64,000 nucleotides of DNA from the NCBI RefSeq assembly GCF_046297875.1, contig NZ_JBKBHD010000001.1, positions 1-64,000 of the forward strand, read 5' to 3'. This stretch comes from Parvibaculum sp046297875. GTDB lineage: Bacteria > Pseudomonadota > Alphaproteobacteria > Parvibaculales > Parvibaculaceae. The notes below the pieces were generated by a model. The model was not told the DNA's origin. It made no database searches and worked only from the letters and a program-made list of their open reading frames with translations. Positions 24,842-32,839 of the stretch are shown piece after piece. Each line of letters starts with the position of its first letter. The stretch's first letter is position 1. Both the position numbers and the translations under genes were made by a program.

Positions 24842-25792
24842 ATGAAACATCTGCTTGCGCTCTGCCTCACGCTTGCGCTCGGCTTTACGGCCCTGCCCGC
24901 GCGCGCGGAAGAACCCGCGCCGCTCAAGATCGTCACGAGTTTCAGCATTCTTGCGGACATGGCGAAGAATGTTGCGGGTGCGCGCGCCACCATCACCTCG
25001 CTTGTCGGGCCCGATGCGGATGCGCATGTCTTCGAGCCGGGGCCTGCCGATGTGGCGATGCTCGCGGAAGCCGATGTTCTCATCATCAACGGACTCGGCT
25101 TCGAGCCCTGGCTGGTCAGGCTTGCAGCCTCTGCCAAGAGCAAGGCGAAATTCGTGACGGCGAGTTTCGGCGTGAACCCGATCGACCTCGAAGAAGGCCA
25201 TCACCATCATCACGGGCACGGGCACAGCCATGACAAGGACGGCCATCCGGCAGTACCGCAGGATTTCGATCCGCATGCCTGGCAGGATCTGCGCAACGGC
25301 ATCATCTATGTCCGCAATATAGCGGATGCGCTGGCCGAGAAAGACCCGGCGAACGCAACGCTCTATCTTGCGAATGCGGAAAGCTACATCACGGAACTCA
25401 AGAAGCTTCATGAATGGGCGCGCGCGGAAATCGGAAGGCTGCCGAAGGAGAAGCGCAAGGTCATTACCACGCATGATGCCTTCGCCTATTTCTCGAAAGC
25501 CTATGGCGTCGAGTTCCTTTCGCCGGCCGGCGCCGGCACGGCTTCGGACCCGAGCGCCGAGGCGCTGGCGCGGCTCGTCGACCAGATGCGGCGCGAGAAT
25601 ATCCGCGCGCTCTTCATGGAGAACATGGGCAATCCGCGCATGATGGAAACCATCGCGCGGGAAACGGGCATCGAGAATGGCGGCACGCTCTATTCCGACG
25701 CGCTGTCGGCGCCGGGCGGGCCGGCACCGACCTATGTCGCGATGTTCCGGCACAATGTGCCGGTGCTGATCGAGGCGATGCAGAAGAATTGA
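24842..25792 (+). CDS. znuA: Zinc ABC transporter periplasmic binding protein
   Basis: A 316-residue cluster-9 metal-binding protein. A signal peptide ends at LPARAEE (about residue 22). Metal ligands typical of ZnuA are visible: the His in DADAHVFEP, the His in FDPHAWQ, the His in THDAFAYFSKAYG, and a late Asp in LYSDALS. Between the first two lies a histidine-rich loop (EGHHHHHGHGHSHDKDGH, near residues 118-137), which marks zinc and not manganese transporters. Ribosome site AAGGAGAAAGCG. Last gene of the operon; its end is only seven bases from a convergent methyltransferase gene. Confidence 0.95.
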   Translation: MKHLLALCLTLALGFTALPARAEEPAPLKIVTSFSILADMAKNVAGARATITSLVGPDADAHVFEPGPADVAMLAEADVLIINGLGFEPWLVRLAASAKSKAKFVTASFGVNPIDLEEGHHHHHGHGHSHDKDGHPAVPQDFDPHAWQDLRNGIIYVRNIADALAEKDPANATLYLANAESYITELKKLHEWARAEIGRLPKEKRKVITTHDAFAYFSKAYGVEFLSPAGAGTASDPSAEALARLVDQMRRENIRALFMENMGNPRMMETIARETGIENGGTLYSDALSAPGGPAPTYVAMFRHNVPVLIEAMQKN

Positions 25793-25799
25793 GGGCGGA

Positions 25800-26546
25800 T
25801 CAGCGCGCCATCAGGGCGAAGGTGCCCCAGCCGAGATATGCGCGCGTACAGGTAGCGTAGCGGACGGGCTCGGATGCGAGTTTGGCGCGGATTTCACCTG
25901 TGAGTTCGTCGCGGGGATTTTCATCGAGCCAGCGGCGCATGGTGAGCCATTTCGCGGCTTCGTATCTATCCCAGCCTTCACGGTCTGCCAGCACCATTTC
26001 CACGACGTCATAGCCGAGATCGCGGAACGAGTCGAGCAACCCCGGCAGGAAATGAAAGTCGGCAATCGAACCCGCGAGGCAGCCCCTTGCAACGTCTTCG
26101 GTGGGCGGCAGCTCGAGCCAATAGGGCTCGCCTATCAGGATGATGCCGCCGGGCTTGAGGCTCTGTGCGAGGAGCGCGATCGTGCCCGCGACGCCGCCGC
26201 CGATCCATGTGGCACCGACGCAGGCGGCAACGTCCGCCTTTTCGCTTGCGACATAGCCCGCTGCATTGCCATGAACGAAGGCGACACGATCGGCAACGCC
26301 GAGTTCTTCCGCGCGGCGTTTCGCTTGTTCCGAGAAGAGCCTGCTTAAATCGACGCCCAGGCCGGTGACGCCATGATCGCGCGCCCAGGTGCAGAGCATC
26401 TCGCCCGAGCCGCTGCCGAGATCGAGCACATGCGTGCCGGGCGCGAGCCGCAGGACCGCGCCCAGCGTGGCGAGTTTTTCCGGCGTGAACGGATTATGGA
26501 TGCGGTGCGCGCTTTCCATGATGTTGAAGATGCGGGGGATATCCAT
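25800..26546 (-). CDS. SAM-dependent methyltransferase (class I), substrate unknown
   Basis: A 248-residue cytoplasmic class I methyltransferase. The SAM loop is VLDLGSGSGEML, the acidic residue ending strand 2 is in LGVDLSRLF, and DVAACVGATWIGGG follows as the motif IV region. A C-terminal WDRYEAAKWLTMRRWLDEN segment suggests a small-molecule methylase. Substrate cannot be told. It lies 16 bases downstream of a GNAT acetyltransferase gene on the same strand and the two are likely co-transcribed. Confidence 0.8.
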   Translation of the reverse strand: MDIPRIFNIMESAHRIHNPFTPEKLATLGAVLRLAPGTHVLDLGSGSGEMLCTWARDHGVTGLGVDLSRLFSEQAKRRAEELGVADRVAFVHGNAAGYVASEKADVAACVGATWIGGGVAGTIALLAQSLKPGGIILIGEPYWLELPPTEDVARGCLAGSIADFHFLPGLLDSFRDLGYDVVEMVLADREGWDRYEAAKWLTMRRWLDENPRDELTGEIRAKLASEPVRYATCTRAYLGWGTFALMAR

Positions 26547-26562
26547 AGCGGCGCCTTTGCAA

Positions 26563-27066
26563 TCAGCGGTCTGGCTTCGCGATCGGGCCCTTGGCGCGGG
26601 TGAAGGCGCCGATGTCGAGCTCGCGGTAGAGCAGCCGCGCGGGATCGACCGGACCCGGCATGGTGAGGCGGCCGGACGGCACGGGGCCGAAGCCGACCTT
26701 GGCGTAGTATGGTGCGTCGCCCACCAGGATCACCAGCCTGTGCCCAAGCTTCTTCGCGTCGGCGAGGCCCTTTTCCATCAGCTTGATGCCGCAGCCCTTG
26801 CCGCGCAGCACGGGATCGACCGCGAGCGGACCGAGCATGAGGCCCGGCACGCCGCCGATGACGACCGGCCAGAAGCTCAAACTGCCGACCATGCGCCGCT
26901 CCGCCCCCTCGCCCGCAAAGGCGACATAGCAAAGCTCGGGCACGGGATGATTGCCTTCGCGCAGGCGCTGCGCGGTTTTCGCGTAGCGGCCGGGGCCGAA
27001 GGAGAGGTCCAGCAGGGCTTCAATGGCAGGCCGGTGCTCCGGCCGCTCGGCTTCTATCTCGAACAT
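26563..27066 (-). CDS. GNAT-family N-acetyltransferase
   Basis: A 167-residue acetyltransferase of the YhbS-like GNAT group. The acetyl-CoA-binding motif reads GPLAVDPVLRGKGCGIKLM (V/IxxxxRGKGxG type), and the product-release strand VILVGDAPYYAKVGFGPV is typical of YhbS-type proteins. No signal peptide. Substrate is unknown; YhbS-type enzymes are poorly characterised. Start ATG at 27066. Confidence 0.85.
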   Translation of the reverse strand: MFEIEAERPEHRPAIEALLDLSFGPGRYAKTAQRLREGNHPVPELCYVAFAGEGAERRMVGSLSFWPVVIGGVPGLMLGPLAVDPVLRGKGCGIKLMEKGLADAKKLGHRLVILVGDAPYYAKVGFGPVPSGRLTMPGPVDPARLLYRELDIGAFTRAKGPIAKPDR

Positions 27067-27425
27067 GGGTGTCTCACGGGGCTCAGCGAAGGGTCATGGA
27101 GGTCAAGGCGCTCACCCCTCGCGGGCCTGGCCGCCGCTCAGGCGGAGGCAAGGACCGGAATGGCGCGCGCGGAAAGGCGGCGGGGGCGGCGATGCGCCCC
27201 TTCCCTCTCTCGTCGTCGCTGCTCTGCGAGCCTCAGCGCCATGATGCGGTCCCCTGGTGCCGGGGCGCGAGACCCCGGAAGATCAGGCGGATAGCACGGG
27301 GCGGGTTTCCCGTAAAGCGGCTTTGGCGCGGCGGACCGCCGCTGCGGCAGGGCTAAAAAGGCTGGAATGGCGCCCGGCGCTTCGCTAGCTTGCCCGCAAT
27401 CAATGACAACCGAGAGGGAAACGTC
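27067..27425 (+). other. 359-base gap without a recognisable gene
   Basis: Divergent intergenic region between the GNAT and SDR genes. It is GC-rich and carries short inverted words (for example GGCCGCC-gctca-GGCGGAGG near 27127 and GCCGGGGCGCGAGACCCCGG near 27258), but no coding frame has a plausible ribosome site or family match. It must hold both divergent promoters, which I cannot place. Confidence 0.5.
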
Positions 27426-28340
27426 ATGGGAATTCTGGAAGGCAAGGTGGTGCTCGTCACGGGTGCCGCGGGCGGCATCGGCAAGGAATGCGCGATGATC
27501 GCGGCGAAGCAGGGCGCGAAGGTCGTCGTGAACGATCTCGGCGGCAGCGTGAAGGGCGGCGATGCGGGCGATGCGAGCGCGGCGCAGAAGACGGTGAACG
27601 AGATCAAGGCGGCGGGCGGCGAAGCGGTTGCCAATTCGGACAGCGTGTCGCTGAAATCGGGCGCGGAAAACATGATCGCGCAGGCGCTCGACACCTATGG
27701 CGCGCTGCATTCGATCATCAGCCCGGCGGGCATCCTGCGCGACGGCATGTTCCACAAGATGCCGGACGAGGACTGGGACGCCGTTCTCGAAGTGCATCTG
27801 AAGGGCAGCTACAACATCACGCGCGCGGCGATCAATCATTTCCGCGAGAAGGAAGAAGGCAATTTCGTCCTCTTCACCTCGACGAGCGGCCTCATCGGCA
27901 ATATCGGCCAGGCGAACTATGCCGCGGCGAAGATGGGCATTGCAGGTCTCTCGCGCATCATCGCAATGGAAGGGGCGGCGAAGAATGTGCGCTCCAACAT
28001 CATCGCGCCTTTCGCCTGGACGCGCATGATCGCCACCATTCCGGTGAAGGACGAAGCGTCTGCGAAGCGCGTCGAGCGCATGAAGAATGCGATGCGGGCG
28101 GAACAGGTCGGCAATTTCGCGGTCGCGCTCGCCTCGCCCGGCTGCACGGCAAACGGGCAGATCTTTGCGGTGCGCGGCAATGAGCTGGTGCTCTTCTCGC
28201 AGCCCCGGCCCGTGAAGTCAGTCGCGCGGATCGACGGCTGGACGCCGGAAACGATCCTCTCCCATGCCTTCCCGGCGATGGAAGGCGGCTATACCGACCT
28301 CGGCGCAACCGGCGCCGTGTTTACGTGGGAGCCTGTGTAG
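27426..28340 (+). CDS. Short-chain dehydrogenase/reductase (MFE-2 3-hydroxyacyl-CoA dehydrogenase-like)
   Basis: A 304-residue SDR. The NAD(P) motif TGAAGGIG is at residues 13-20, a VVVNDLGG strand follows, and the active site includes a Ser in FTSTSGLIGN and Tyr-x3-Lys in NYAAAKMG. The usual NNAG motif reads SPAG here (IISPAGILRDGM), an odd substitution at a structural position. A longer C-terminus than classic SDRs resembles the dehydrogenase unit of peroxisomal-type multifunctional enzymes, suggesting a hydroxyacyl-CoA substrate. ATG at 27426 follows GAGAGGGAAACGTC. It is followed by a terminator. Confidence 0.82.
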   Translation: MGILEGKVVLVTGAAGGIGKECAMIAAKQGAKVVVNDLGGSVKGGDAGDASAAQKTVNEIKAAGGEAVANSDSVSLKSGAENMIAQALDTYGALHSIISPAGILRDGMFHKMPDEDWDAVLEVHLKGSYNITRAAINHFREKEEGNFVLFTSTSGLIGNIGQANYAAAKMGIAGLSRIIAMEGAAKNVRSNIIAPFAWTRMIATIPVKDEASAKRVERMKNAMRAEQVGNFAVALASPGCTANGQIFAVRGNELVLFSQPRPVKSVARIDGWTPETILSHAFPAMEGGYTDLGATGAVFTWEPV

Positions 28341-28365
28341 GCGTTACACGCTGGATTGAATGCGG

Positions 28366-28395
28366 AAAAGGCGGGCTTCAGGGCCCGCCTTTTTT
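28366..28395 (+). terminator. Bidirectional terminator after the SDR gene
   Basis: Stem AAAAGGCGGGC (28366-28376) and GCCCGCCTTTT (28383-28393) around TTCAGG, followed by more Ts on the plus strand and preceded by As, so it can stop both the SDR and the convergent HTH gene. Confidence 0.88.
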
Positions 28396-28404
28396 GTTCG
28401 TGTT

Positions 28405-28728
28405 TTAGTTTAACACTTGAAGTCCATGCTTGCGGACGACAGTGAGCAGTTTGAGCGCCATGCCGCTCGGTTTCTTTGCGCCAGTCTCCCACTTCTCGAC
28501 TGTACTCTCGCTCGTATTGAGATAACGGGCGAAGACCGGCTGGCTTACCTTGTTCCGCTCGCGGATGCGCTTGATCTCGGCGGGTGCAATTTCCGCCGGC
28601 ACTTCAAGATGACGCGCATCGAAGCCGCGCATCGTCGTCTTGTCGAGCGCGCCCGCCTTGTGCAGCGCTGAGGCTGCCGAATGCAGTGCGCCTGAAATGT
28701 CGCTCTGGTACTTTTTCGTGTTCGCCAT
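28405..28728 (-). CDS. Antitoxin-like helix-turn-helix protein (HigA/NadS type), no toxin partner seen
   Basis: A 107-residue protein with a C-terminal XRE-type HTH (IKRIRERNKVSQPVFARYLNTSE then STVEKWETGAKKPSG, residues ~55-95) like HigA, NadS or MqsA C-terminal domains. Such proteins normally pair with a RelE/HigB-type toxin encoded next to them. Here the neighbours are an SDR terminator and a LysR gene, and the 42-base gap upstream has no room for a toxin. It may be a solitary regulator or a leftover antitoxin. ATG at 28728. Confidence 0.75.
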   Translation of the reverse strand: MANTKKYQSDISGALHSAASALHKAGALDKTTMRGFDARHLEVPAEIAPAEIKRIRERNKVSQPVFARYLNTSESTVEKWETGAKKPSGMALKLLTVVRKHGLQVLN

Positions 28729-28770
28729 GACATGTACTCCCACGACACAGGATAGCATCAGGCGACCTCT

Positions 28771-29706
28771 TCAAGAAGCTTCCGTCGCCTCATGCCCCGC
28801 ACCCCATGGCGCCTTCCCCGGGCCGAATTTCTCTACTGTGAAATCCACGAAGGCGCGGGTTTTGGCGGAGAGGTGGCGGGAGTGGGGGTAGATGGCGTGG
28901 AGGGTGAGCGAGGGCACGGACCAGTCTTCGAGAACGCGGGTGAGAGTGCCGCTTTTCAGGTGGTCGCAGCCGATGAAATCCGGCAGGAGGGCGAGGCCCG
29001 TGCCGGCGGCGATGGCATCGAGCATCGCATCCGCATTGTTGCAGAGGAGACGGGCCTTCAGCTCCACCTGTTCGCGCTCGCCTTTCTCATTTTCCATTTC
29101 GAGATGGGTGGGGCGCGCGAGCAGCGTGTAGAGCAGGAAGGGATGGCCTGCGAGATCGGCCGGGCGTTTCGGCACCCCGTGCTTTTCAAACCAGGACGGC
29201 GCACCGACGATGTGGCGCTCGACGGGGGCGAGCTGGCGCGCGATCAGGCTTGAATCCGTGAGCGCGGAAATGCGAAGGGAAACGTCGAAGCCTTCCTCGA
29301 TGAGATCGACGCGGCGGTCGTTCAGCGCGAGGTCCACCGTCAGCTCCGGGTGGCGGGCGAGAAATTCCGGCAGCACGGGGCCGAGCTGGCGGATGCCGAA
29401 GGTCATGGGCGCGTTGACGCGCAGCGTGCCCCGCACCGCGCCCTCGACGCAGTTTGCCTCCTCCACCGCTTCGGCGGCCTCCGACACGATGCGGCTTGCG
29501 CGCTCGAAGACGACGGCGCCCGCTTCGGTTAGGCTGATGCGCCGCGTGGTGCGGTTCAGCAGGCGGACGCCAAGCTCGTCCTCAAGCTGCGAGACCTGGC
29601 GGCTCACCATCGACTTCGACAGGCCGAGCGCATCCGCCGCCGCGGTGAAGCCGCCCGTTTCCGCCACTTTCACGAAGACCGCGAAGCCATTGAGATCGAG
29701 CGCCAT
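28771..29706 (-). CDS. LysR-family transcriptional regulator
   Basis: A 311-residue LysR regulator. The N-terminal winged HTH (FVKVAETGGFTAAADALGLSKSMVSRQVSQLEDELGVRLLNRTTRR) is followed by the usual effector-binding domain. The AaeR/DsdC-like subgroup often controls divergent oxidoreductase genes. The gene diverges from wrbA, and the gap contains a textbook T-N11-A box, so it probably regulates wrbA and itself, perhaps in response to a quinone or electrophile. The effector is unknown. Confidence 0.9.
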   Translation of the reverse strand: MALDLNGFAVFVKVAETGGFTAAADALGLSKSMVSRQVSQLEDELGVRLLNRTTRRISLTEAGAVVFERASRIVSEAAEAVEEANCVEGAVRGTLRVNAPMTFGIRQLGPVLPEFLARHPELTVDLALNDRRVDLIEEGFDVSLRISALTDSSLIARQLAPVERHIVGAPSWFEKHGVPKRPADLAGHPFLLYTLLARPTHLEMENEKGEREQVELKARLLCNNADAMLDAIAAGTGLALLPDFIGCDHLKSGTLTRVLEDWSVPSLTLHAIYPHSRHLSAKTRAFVDFTVEKFGPGKAPWGAGHEATEAS

Positions 29707-29717
29707 GTTCCGGCTTC

Positions 29718-29740
29718 ATTGTTCCTATATATGCAACAAT
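29718..29740 (+). promoter_or_regulatory. LysR-type operator (ATTGTT-N11-AACAAT)
   Basis: A perfect 6-base inverted repeat with 11-base spacing, fitting the T-N11-A rule for LysR binding, 12 bases upstream of the LysR start and about 110 bases before wrbA. A second palindrome, ATATG-tttcat-CATAT, follows at 29739-29754. Both sit in the AT-rich divergent promoter region. Confidence 0.7.
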
Positions 29741-29849
29741 ATGTTTCATCATATGGGAATTATATTCTCCAGCAAATCAATTACATCCGATCCATCGAAT
29801 TCAGCAATGCCCCTTCCCTGATGGACGGGGTCTTCCGATGGAGGGAAGA

Positions 29850-30461
29850 ATGAGCGGAAAAACGAAGATCCTGGTGCTCTATCACAGCGCCTATGGCCAT
29901 ATCGAAACGCTGGCGAAGGCTGTCGCGGAAGGCGCGGGCTCGGTTGCCGGCGCGGAAGTGACGCTGAAGCGCGTGCCCGAGACCATGCCCGAAGAGGCGA
30001 TGAAGAATGCGGGCATGAAGGTCGAGCAGGATGCGCCCGTCGCCACCCCGCAGGAGCTTGCCGATTACGATGCGATCATCTTCGGCACGCCGACCCGCTT
30101 CGGCAACATGACCGGGCAGATGCGGACCTTCCTCGACCAGACCGGCGGGCTCTGGGCCAAGGGCGCGCTGGCGGGTAAGGCGGGCTCCGTCTTCACCTCG
30201 ACCGGCACGGGCGCGGGCAACGAGACGACCATCACCTCGTTCCACTCGACGCTGCTTCACCACGGCATGGTGATCGTCGGCCTTCCCTATCCGGTCGGCA
30301 CGGAACTTTTCGATATTTCCGAGGTGCGCGGCGGCTCGCCCTATGGCGCCTCGACGCTGGCGGGCGGCGATGGCAGCCGCCAGCCCACGGAGAAAGAACT
30401 CAGCCTTGCGAAGAAGCAGGGCGCGCATGTGGCCGCGATCGCGGCGAAGCTCGCGGCCTAG
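29850..30461 (+). CDS. wrbA: NAD(P)H:quinone oxidoreductase, WrbA type
   Basis: A 203-residue flavodoxin-like FMN enzyme that reduces quinones by two electrons, avoiding semiquinone radicals. It starts KILVLYHSAYGHIETLA (FMN phosphate loop), then GTPTRFGNMTGQMRTFLDQTGGLW, VFTSTGTGAGNETT and GGSPYGASTLAGGDGSRQP, all WrbA signatures. ATG at 29850 follows GGAGGGAAGA; an upstream ATG lacks a site. Divergent from LysR and followed by pirin and glutathionyl-hydroquinone reductase genes. Confidence 0.95.
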   Translation: MSGKTKILVLYHSAYGHIETLAKAVAEGAGSVAGAEVTLKRVPETMPEEAMKNAGMKVEQDAPVATPQELADYDAIIFGTPTRFGNMTGQMRTFLDQTGGLWAKGALAGKAGSVFTSTGTGAGNETTITSFHSTLLHHGMVIVGLPYPVGTELFDISEVRGGSPYGASTLAGGDGSRQPTEKELSLAKKQGAHVAAIAAKLAA

Positions 30462-30479
30462 GTACGAATACAAACTCCA

Positions 30480-30575
30480 GAGGCTCCGTATGGGCAGTAC
30501 CGCGTAACGGAGCCTCGGGCCCGGCCGGCCGCTTTCCGCTCCCCTCCCTCCCCCGAGTGTGGGGGCCGGCCGGGC
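30480..30575 (+). terminator. Two tandem hairpins between wrbA and pirin
   Basis: Hairpin 1: GAGGCTCCGT/ACGGAGCCTC (30480-30489 and 30507-30516) with a 17-base loop. Hairpin 2: GCCCGGCCGGCC/GGCCGGCCGGGC (30519-30530 and 30564-30575). No T-run follows either. They could slow or end wrbA transcription, or protect the upstream mRNA end. Confidence 0.5.
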
Positions 30576-30603
30576 ACCTTTCCTGAAGAAAGGCAGGACC
30601 ACC

Positions 30604-31314
30604 ATGATCGAAGTTCGCGATTTCAATTCTCTCGGCGGCGCCAATCACGGCTGGCTCGACGCGAAGCATCACTTTTCCTTTGCGCGCTATTACGACCCCA
30701 AGCGCATGGGCTGGGGGGCGCTGCGCGTCTGGAACGACGATCTCATCCGCGCGAAGACCGGCTTTCCGCCGCATCCGCACCGCGACATGGAAATCATCAC
30801 CTATGTGCGCGAAGGCGCGATCACGCATCGCGATCACCTCAACAATGAAGGCCGAACGGTGGCGGGCGATGTTCAGGTGATGTCGGCGGGACGCGGCATC
30901 CAGCACGAGGAATGGAACCTCGAGGACGAGGACGCCCGCATCTTCCAGATCTGGATCGAGCCTAACCGCGAGGGCATCACGCCCCGCTGGGAGACGGCGC
31001 GCTTTCCGAAGGATGGCCGCAAGGGCGTGCTCGTGCCGCTCGCAAGCGGCAAGAAGGATGCGCCGGCCGAAGCGCTCTGGATCGCGCAGGATGCCGAAGT
31101 GCTCGGCGCGACACTGGACGCGGGCACGAGTGTGACCCATGTCATGGAGAAGGGCCGGCTCGCCTATCTCGTGCCGGCAAGGGGCCGGATCGAGGTGAAC
31201 GGCGTCGAAGTCGGCGAGCGTTCCGGCGCGGCGATCCGCGATGTGGATCTGCTCACCATCCGCGCACTCGACGATGCGGAGATCGTGCTCGCCGATCTGC
31301 CGCCGGAAGAATAA
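30604..31314 (+). CDS. Pirin family protein (YhaK-like)
   Basis: A 236-residue bicupin of the pirin family. The N-terminal metal site is clear: FPPHPHRDMEIITYV (two His) and GIQHEEWN (His and Glu), with the MSAGRGIQH strand. Pirins bind iron, and some act as quercetinases or redox sensors. ATG at 30604 follows AAAGGCAGGACCACC. Its place between wrbA and a glutathionyl-hydroquinone reductase suggests a part in handling quinones or aromatic electrophiles, but this is context only. Confidence 0.88.
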   Translation: MIEVRDFNSLGGANHGWLDAKHHFSFARYYDPKRMGWGALRVWNDDLIRAKTGFPPHPHRDMEIITYVREGAITHRDHLNNEGRTVAGDVQVMSAGRGIQHEEWNLEDEDARIFQIWIEPNREGITPRWETARFPKDGRKGVLVPLASGKKDAPAEALWIAQDAEVLGATLDAGTSVTHVMEKGRLAYLVPARGRIEVNGVEVGERSGAAIRDVDLLTIRALDDAEIVLADLPPEE

Positions 31315-31339
31315 TCAACACGGATGAAAGGACGGAACG

Positions 31340-32341
31340 ATGGGACTTCTGGTCGAAGGAAAATGGACCGACAAATGGTACGACACGAAGTCGACCAGCG
31401 GCGCTTTCAAGCGGCAGGAGTCCTCGTTCCGCAACTGGGTGACGGCGGATGGAAGCGCGGGGCCCACGGGCGAAGCGGGCTTCAAGGCGGAGGCGGGGCG
31501 CTATCACCTCTATGTCTCGCTCGCCTGCCCCTGGGCGCATCGCACGCTCATCTTCCGCAAGCTGAAAGGGCTCGAGGACAAGATCAGCGTGAGCGTCGTC
31601 GATCCCTTGATGCTGGACGAGGGCTGGACGCTGAAAGGCGCGGACGATGCGGCGGTGCCCGATTTCGTGAACCGCAAGACGCGGCTCTATGAAGTCTATC
31701 TGCTGGCCGACAAGGATTATACCGGCCGCGTCACCGTGCCGGTGCTGTGGGACAAGCATCGCCAGACCATCGTGACGAATGAATCCGCCGAGATCATCCG
31801 CATGTTCAACTCCGCATTCGACGGGATCGAAGGCGTGAATGCGGCGCTCGACTTCTACCCGGAAGAACTGCGCAGCACGATCGATGCGGTGAATTCAGCT
31901 GTCTACGACCATGTGAACAACGGTGTCTACAAGGCGGGCTTTGCCACCGAGCAATCCGTTTACGAGAAGGAAGTGACGGTGCTCTTCGAGGAACTCGACC
32001 GGCTGGAAGCGCGGCTCGGCAAGCAACGCTATCTCGCGGGCGACAGGATCACCGAGGCCGACTGGCGGCTCTTCACGACGCTGATCCGCTTCGATGCCGT
32101 CTATCACGGCCACTTCAAGTGCAATCTGCGCCGCATCGCGGACTATCCGAACCTCTCGAACCATATGCGCGAACTATATCAGGTGCCGGGCATTGCAGAG
32201 ACGGCGAACATGGATCACATCAAGCAGCACTATTACGGCAGCCACAAAACGATAAACCCCACGGGCATCGTACCCGCGGGGCCCAACGAGGATTTCACCG
32301 CGCCGCATGACAGGGCGCGTTTCGGGGCACGGCTCGGCTGA
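31340..32341 (+). CDS. Glutathionyl-hydroquinone reductase (Xi-class glutathione transferase)
   Basis: A 333-residue Xi-class GST of the YqjG/PcpF/ECM4 family that removes glutathione from glutathionyl-hydroquinones. The catalytic Cys63 lies in LACPWAHRTLI, the family motif CPWAHR. Downstream are RVTVPVLWDKH, NESAEIIRMFNSAFD, the all-helical C-terminal domain with EADWRLFTTLIRFDAVYHGHFKCN, and a C-terminal HYYGSHKTINPTGIVP tail. Lies 25 bases after pirin with ribosome site AAAGGACGGAACG, so probably the same operon. Confidence 0.94.
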   Translation: MGLLVEGKWTDKWYDTKSTSGAFKRQESSFRNWVTADGSAGPTGEAGFKAEAGRYHLYVSLACPWAHRTLIFRKLKGLEDKISVSVVDPLMLDEGWTLKGADDAAVPDFVNRKTRLYEVYLLADKDYTGRVTVPVLWDKHRQTIVTNESAEIIRMFNSAFDGIEGVNAALDFYPEELRSTIDAVNSAVYDHVNNGVYKAGFATEQSVYEKEVTVLFEELDRLEARLGKQRYLAGDRITEADWRLFTTLIRFDAVYHGHFKCNLRRIADYPNLSNHMRELYQVPGIAETANMDHIKQHYYGSHKTINPTGIVPAGPNEDFTAPHDRARFGARLG

Positions 32342-32343
32342 CG

Positions 32344-32709
32344 TCACTGCAGCGCCTTATTGCGCGCCTCGGCGACGCGATCCACCGCCGCTTCGCGGTG
32401 GCGGTTCTCGTCATAGCGCATGGGCCGCGGCAGCGCGAAGTGATAGGCCTCCAGCGCCTCGCCGCTCTGCCGCATCGCGCGGTCGAGATCGAGAAGCACG
32501 CAAGCCGAATTCCGGCCGCGCGCCTGACCGATGGAAATGCAATGGCGCACCGAATTGCGAAGCGCGCGATGCTGTTGATAGTCGAGCGCGGCAAGCGCCT
32601 CGCGCTCGGCGGGCAGCGCCGCCCAGTTCACCTGTTCCTGCGCGCTTGACGCCGCTGGCGCGACGAACAGAAAGGCCGCAGCGAGACCGGAAAGAAAAAG
32701 GCTCTTCAT
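32344..32709 (-). CDS. Small secreted protein of unknown function
   Basis: A 121-residue protein with a clear signal peptide (KSLFLSGLAAAFLFVAPAASSAQ, cleavage near residue 23). The mature part is helical and charged with two Cys (about residues 57 and 69) that could form a disulfide in the periplasm. I recognise no family. It is convergent with the hydroquinone reductase gene, two bases away. ATG at 32709 follows GGGAGCGATGG. Confidence 0.65.
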   Translation of the reverse strand: MKSLFLSGLAAAFLFVAPAASSAQEQVNWAALPAEREALAALDYQQHRALRNSVRHCISIGQARGRNSACVLLDLDRAMRQSGEALEAYHFALPRPMRYDENRHREAAVDRVAEARNKALQ

Positions 32710-32779
32710 CCATCGCTCCCATCATTCATCGCCCCCGCAGATCAACCGATAGAACCGAAATGTGGCAAAAAAAGTCTGG

Positions 32780-32802
32780 ATGGCCGGGTCAAGCCCGGCC
32801 AT
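32780..32802 (+). repeat. Short palindrome ATGGCCGGG/CCCGGCCAT
   Basis: A 9-base perfect stem with a 5-base loop in the gap between the secreted protein and the Nudix gene. It matches the kind of short intergenic hairpin (rich in CCGG, with GATGG/CATGAC ends) seen at 10967. Confidence 0.55.
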
Positions 32803-32839
32803 GACGGACTGGGGAAGGAATTTCCAATTCCTTTCCCGC

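Noticed and set aside
28729..28770. A toxin gene upstream of the antitoxin-like HTH
   Set aside because: The gap to LysR is only 42 bases and contains no frame with a start and ribosome site.
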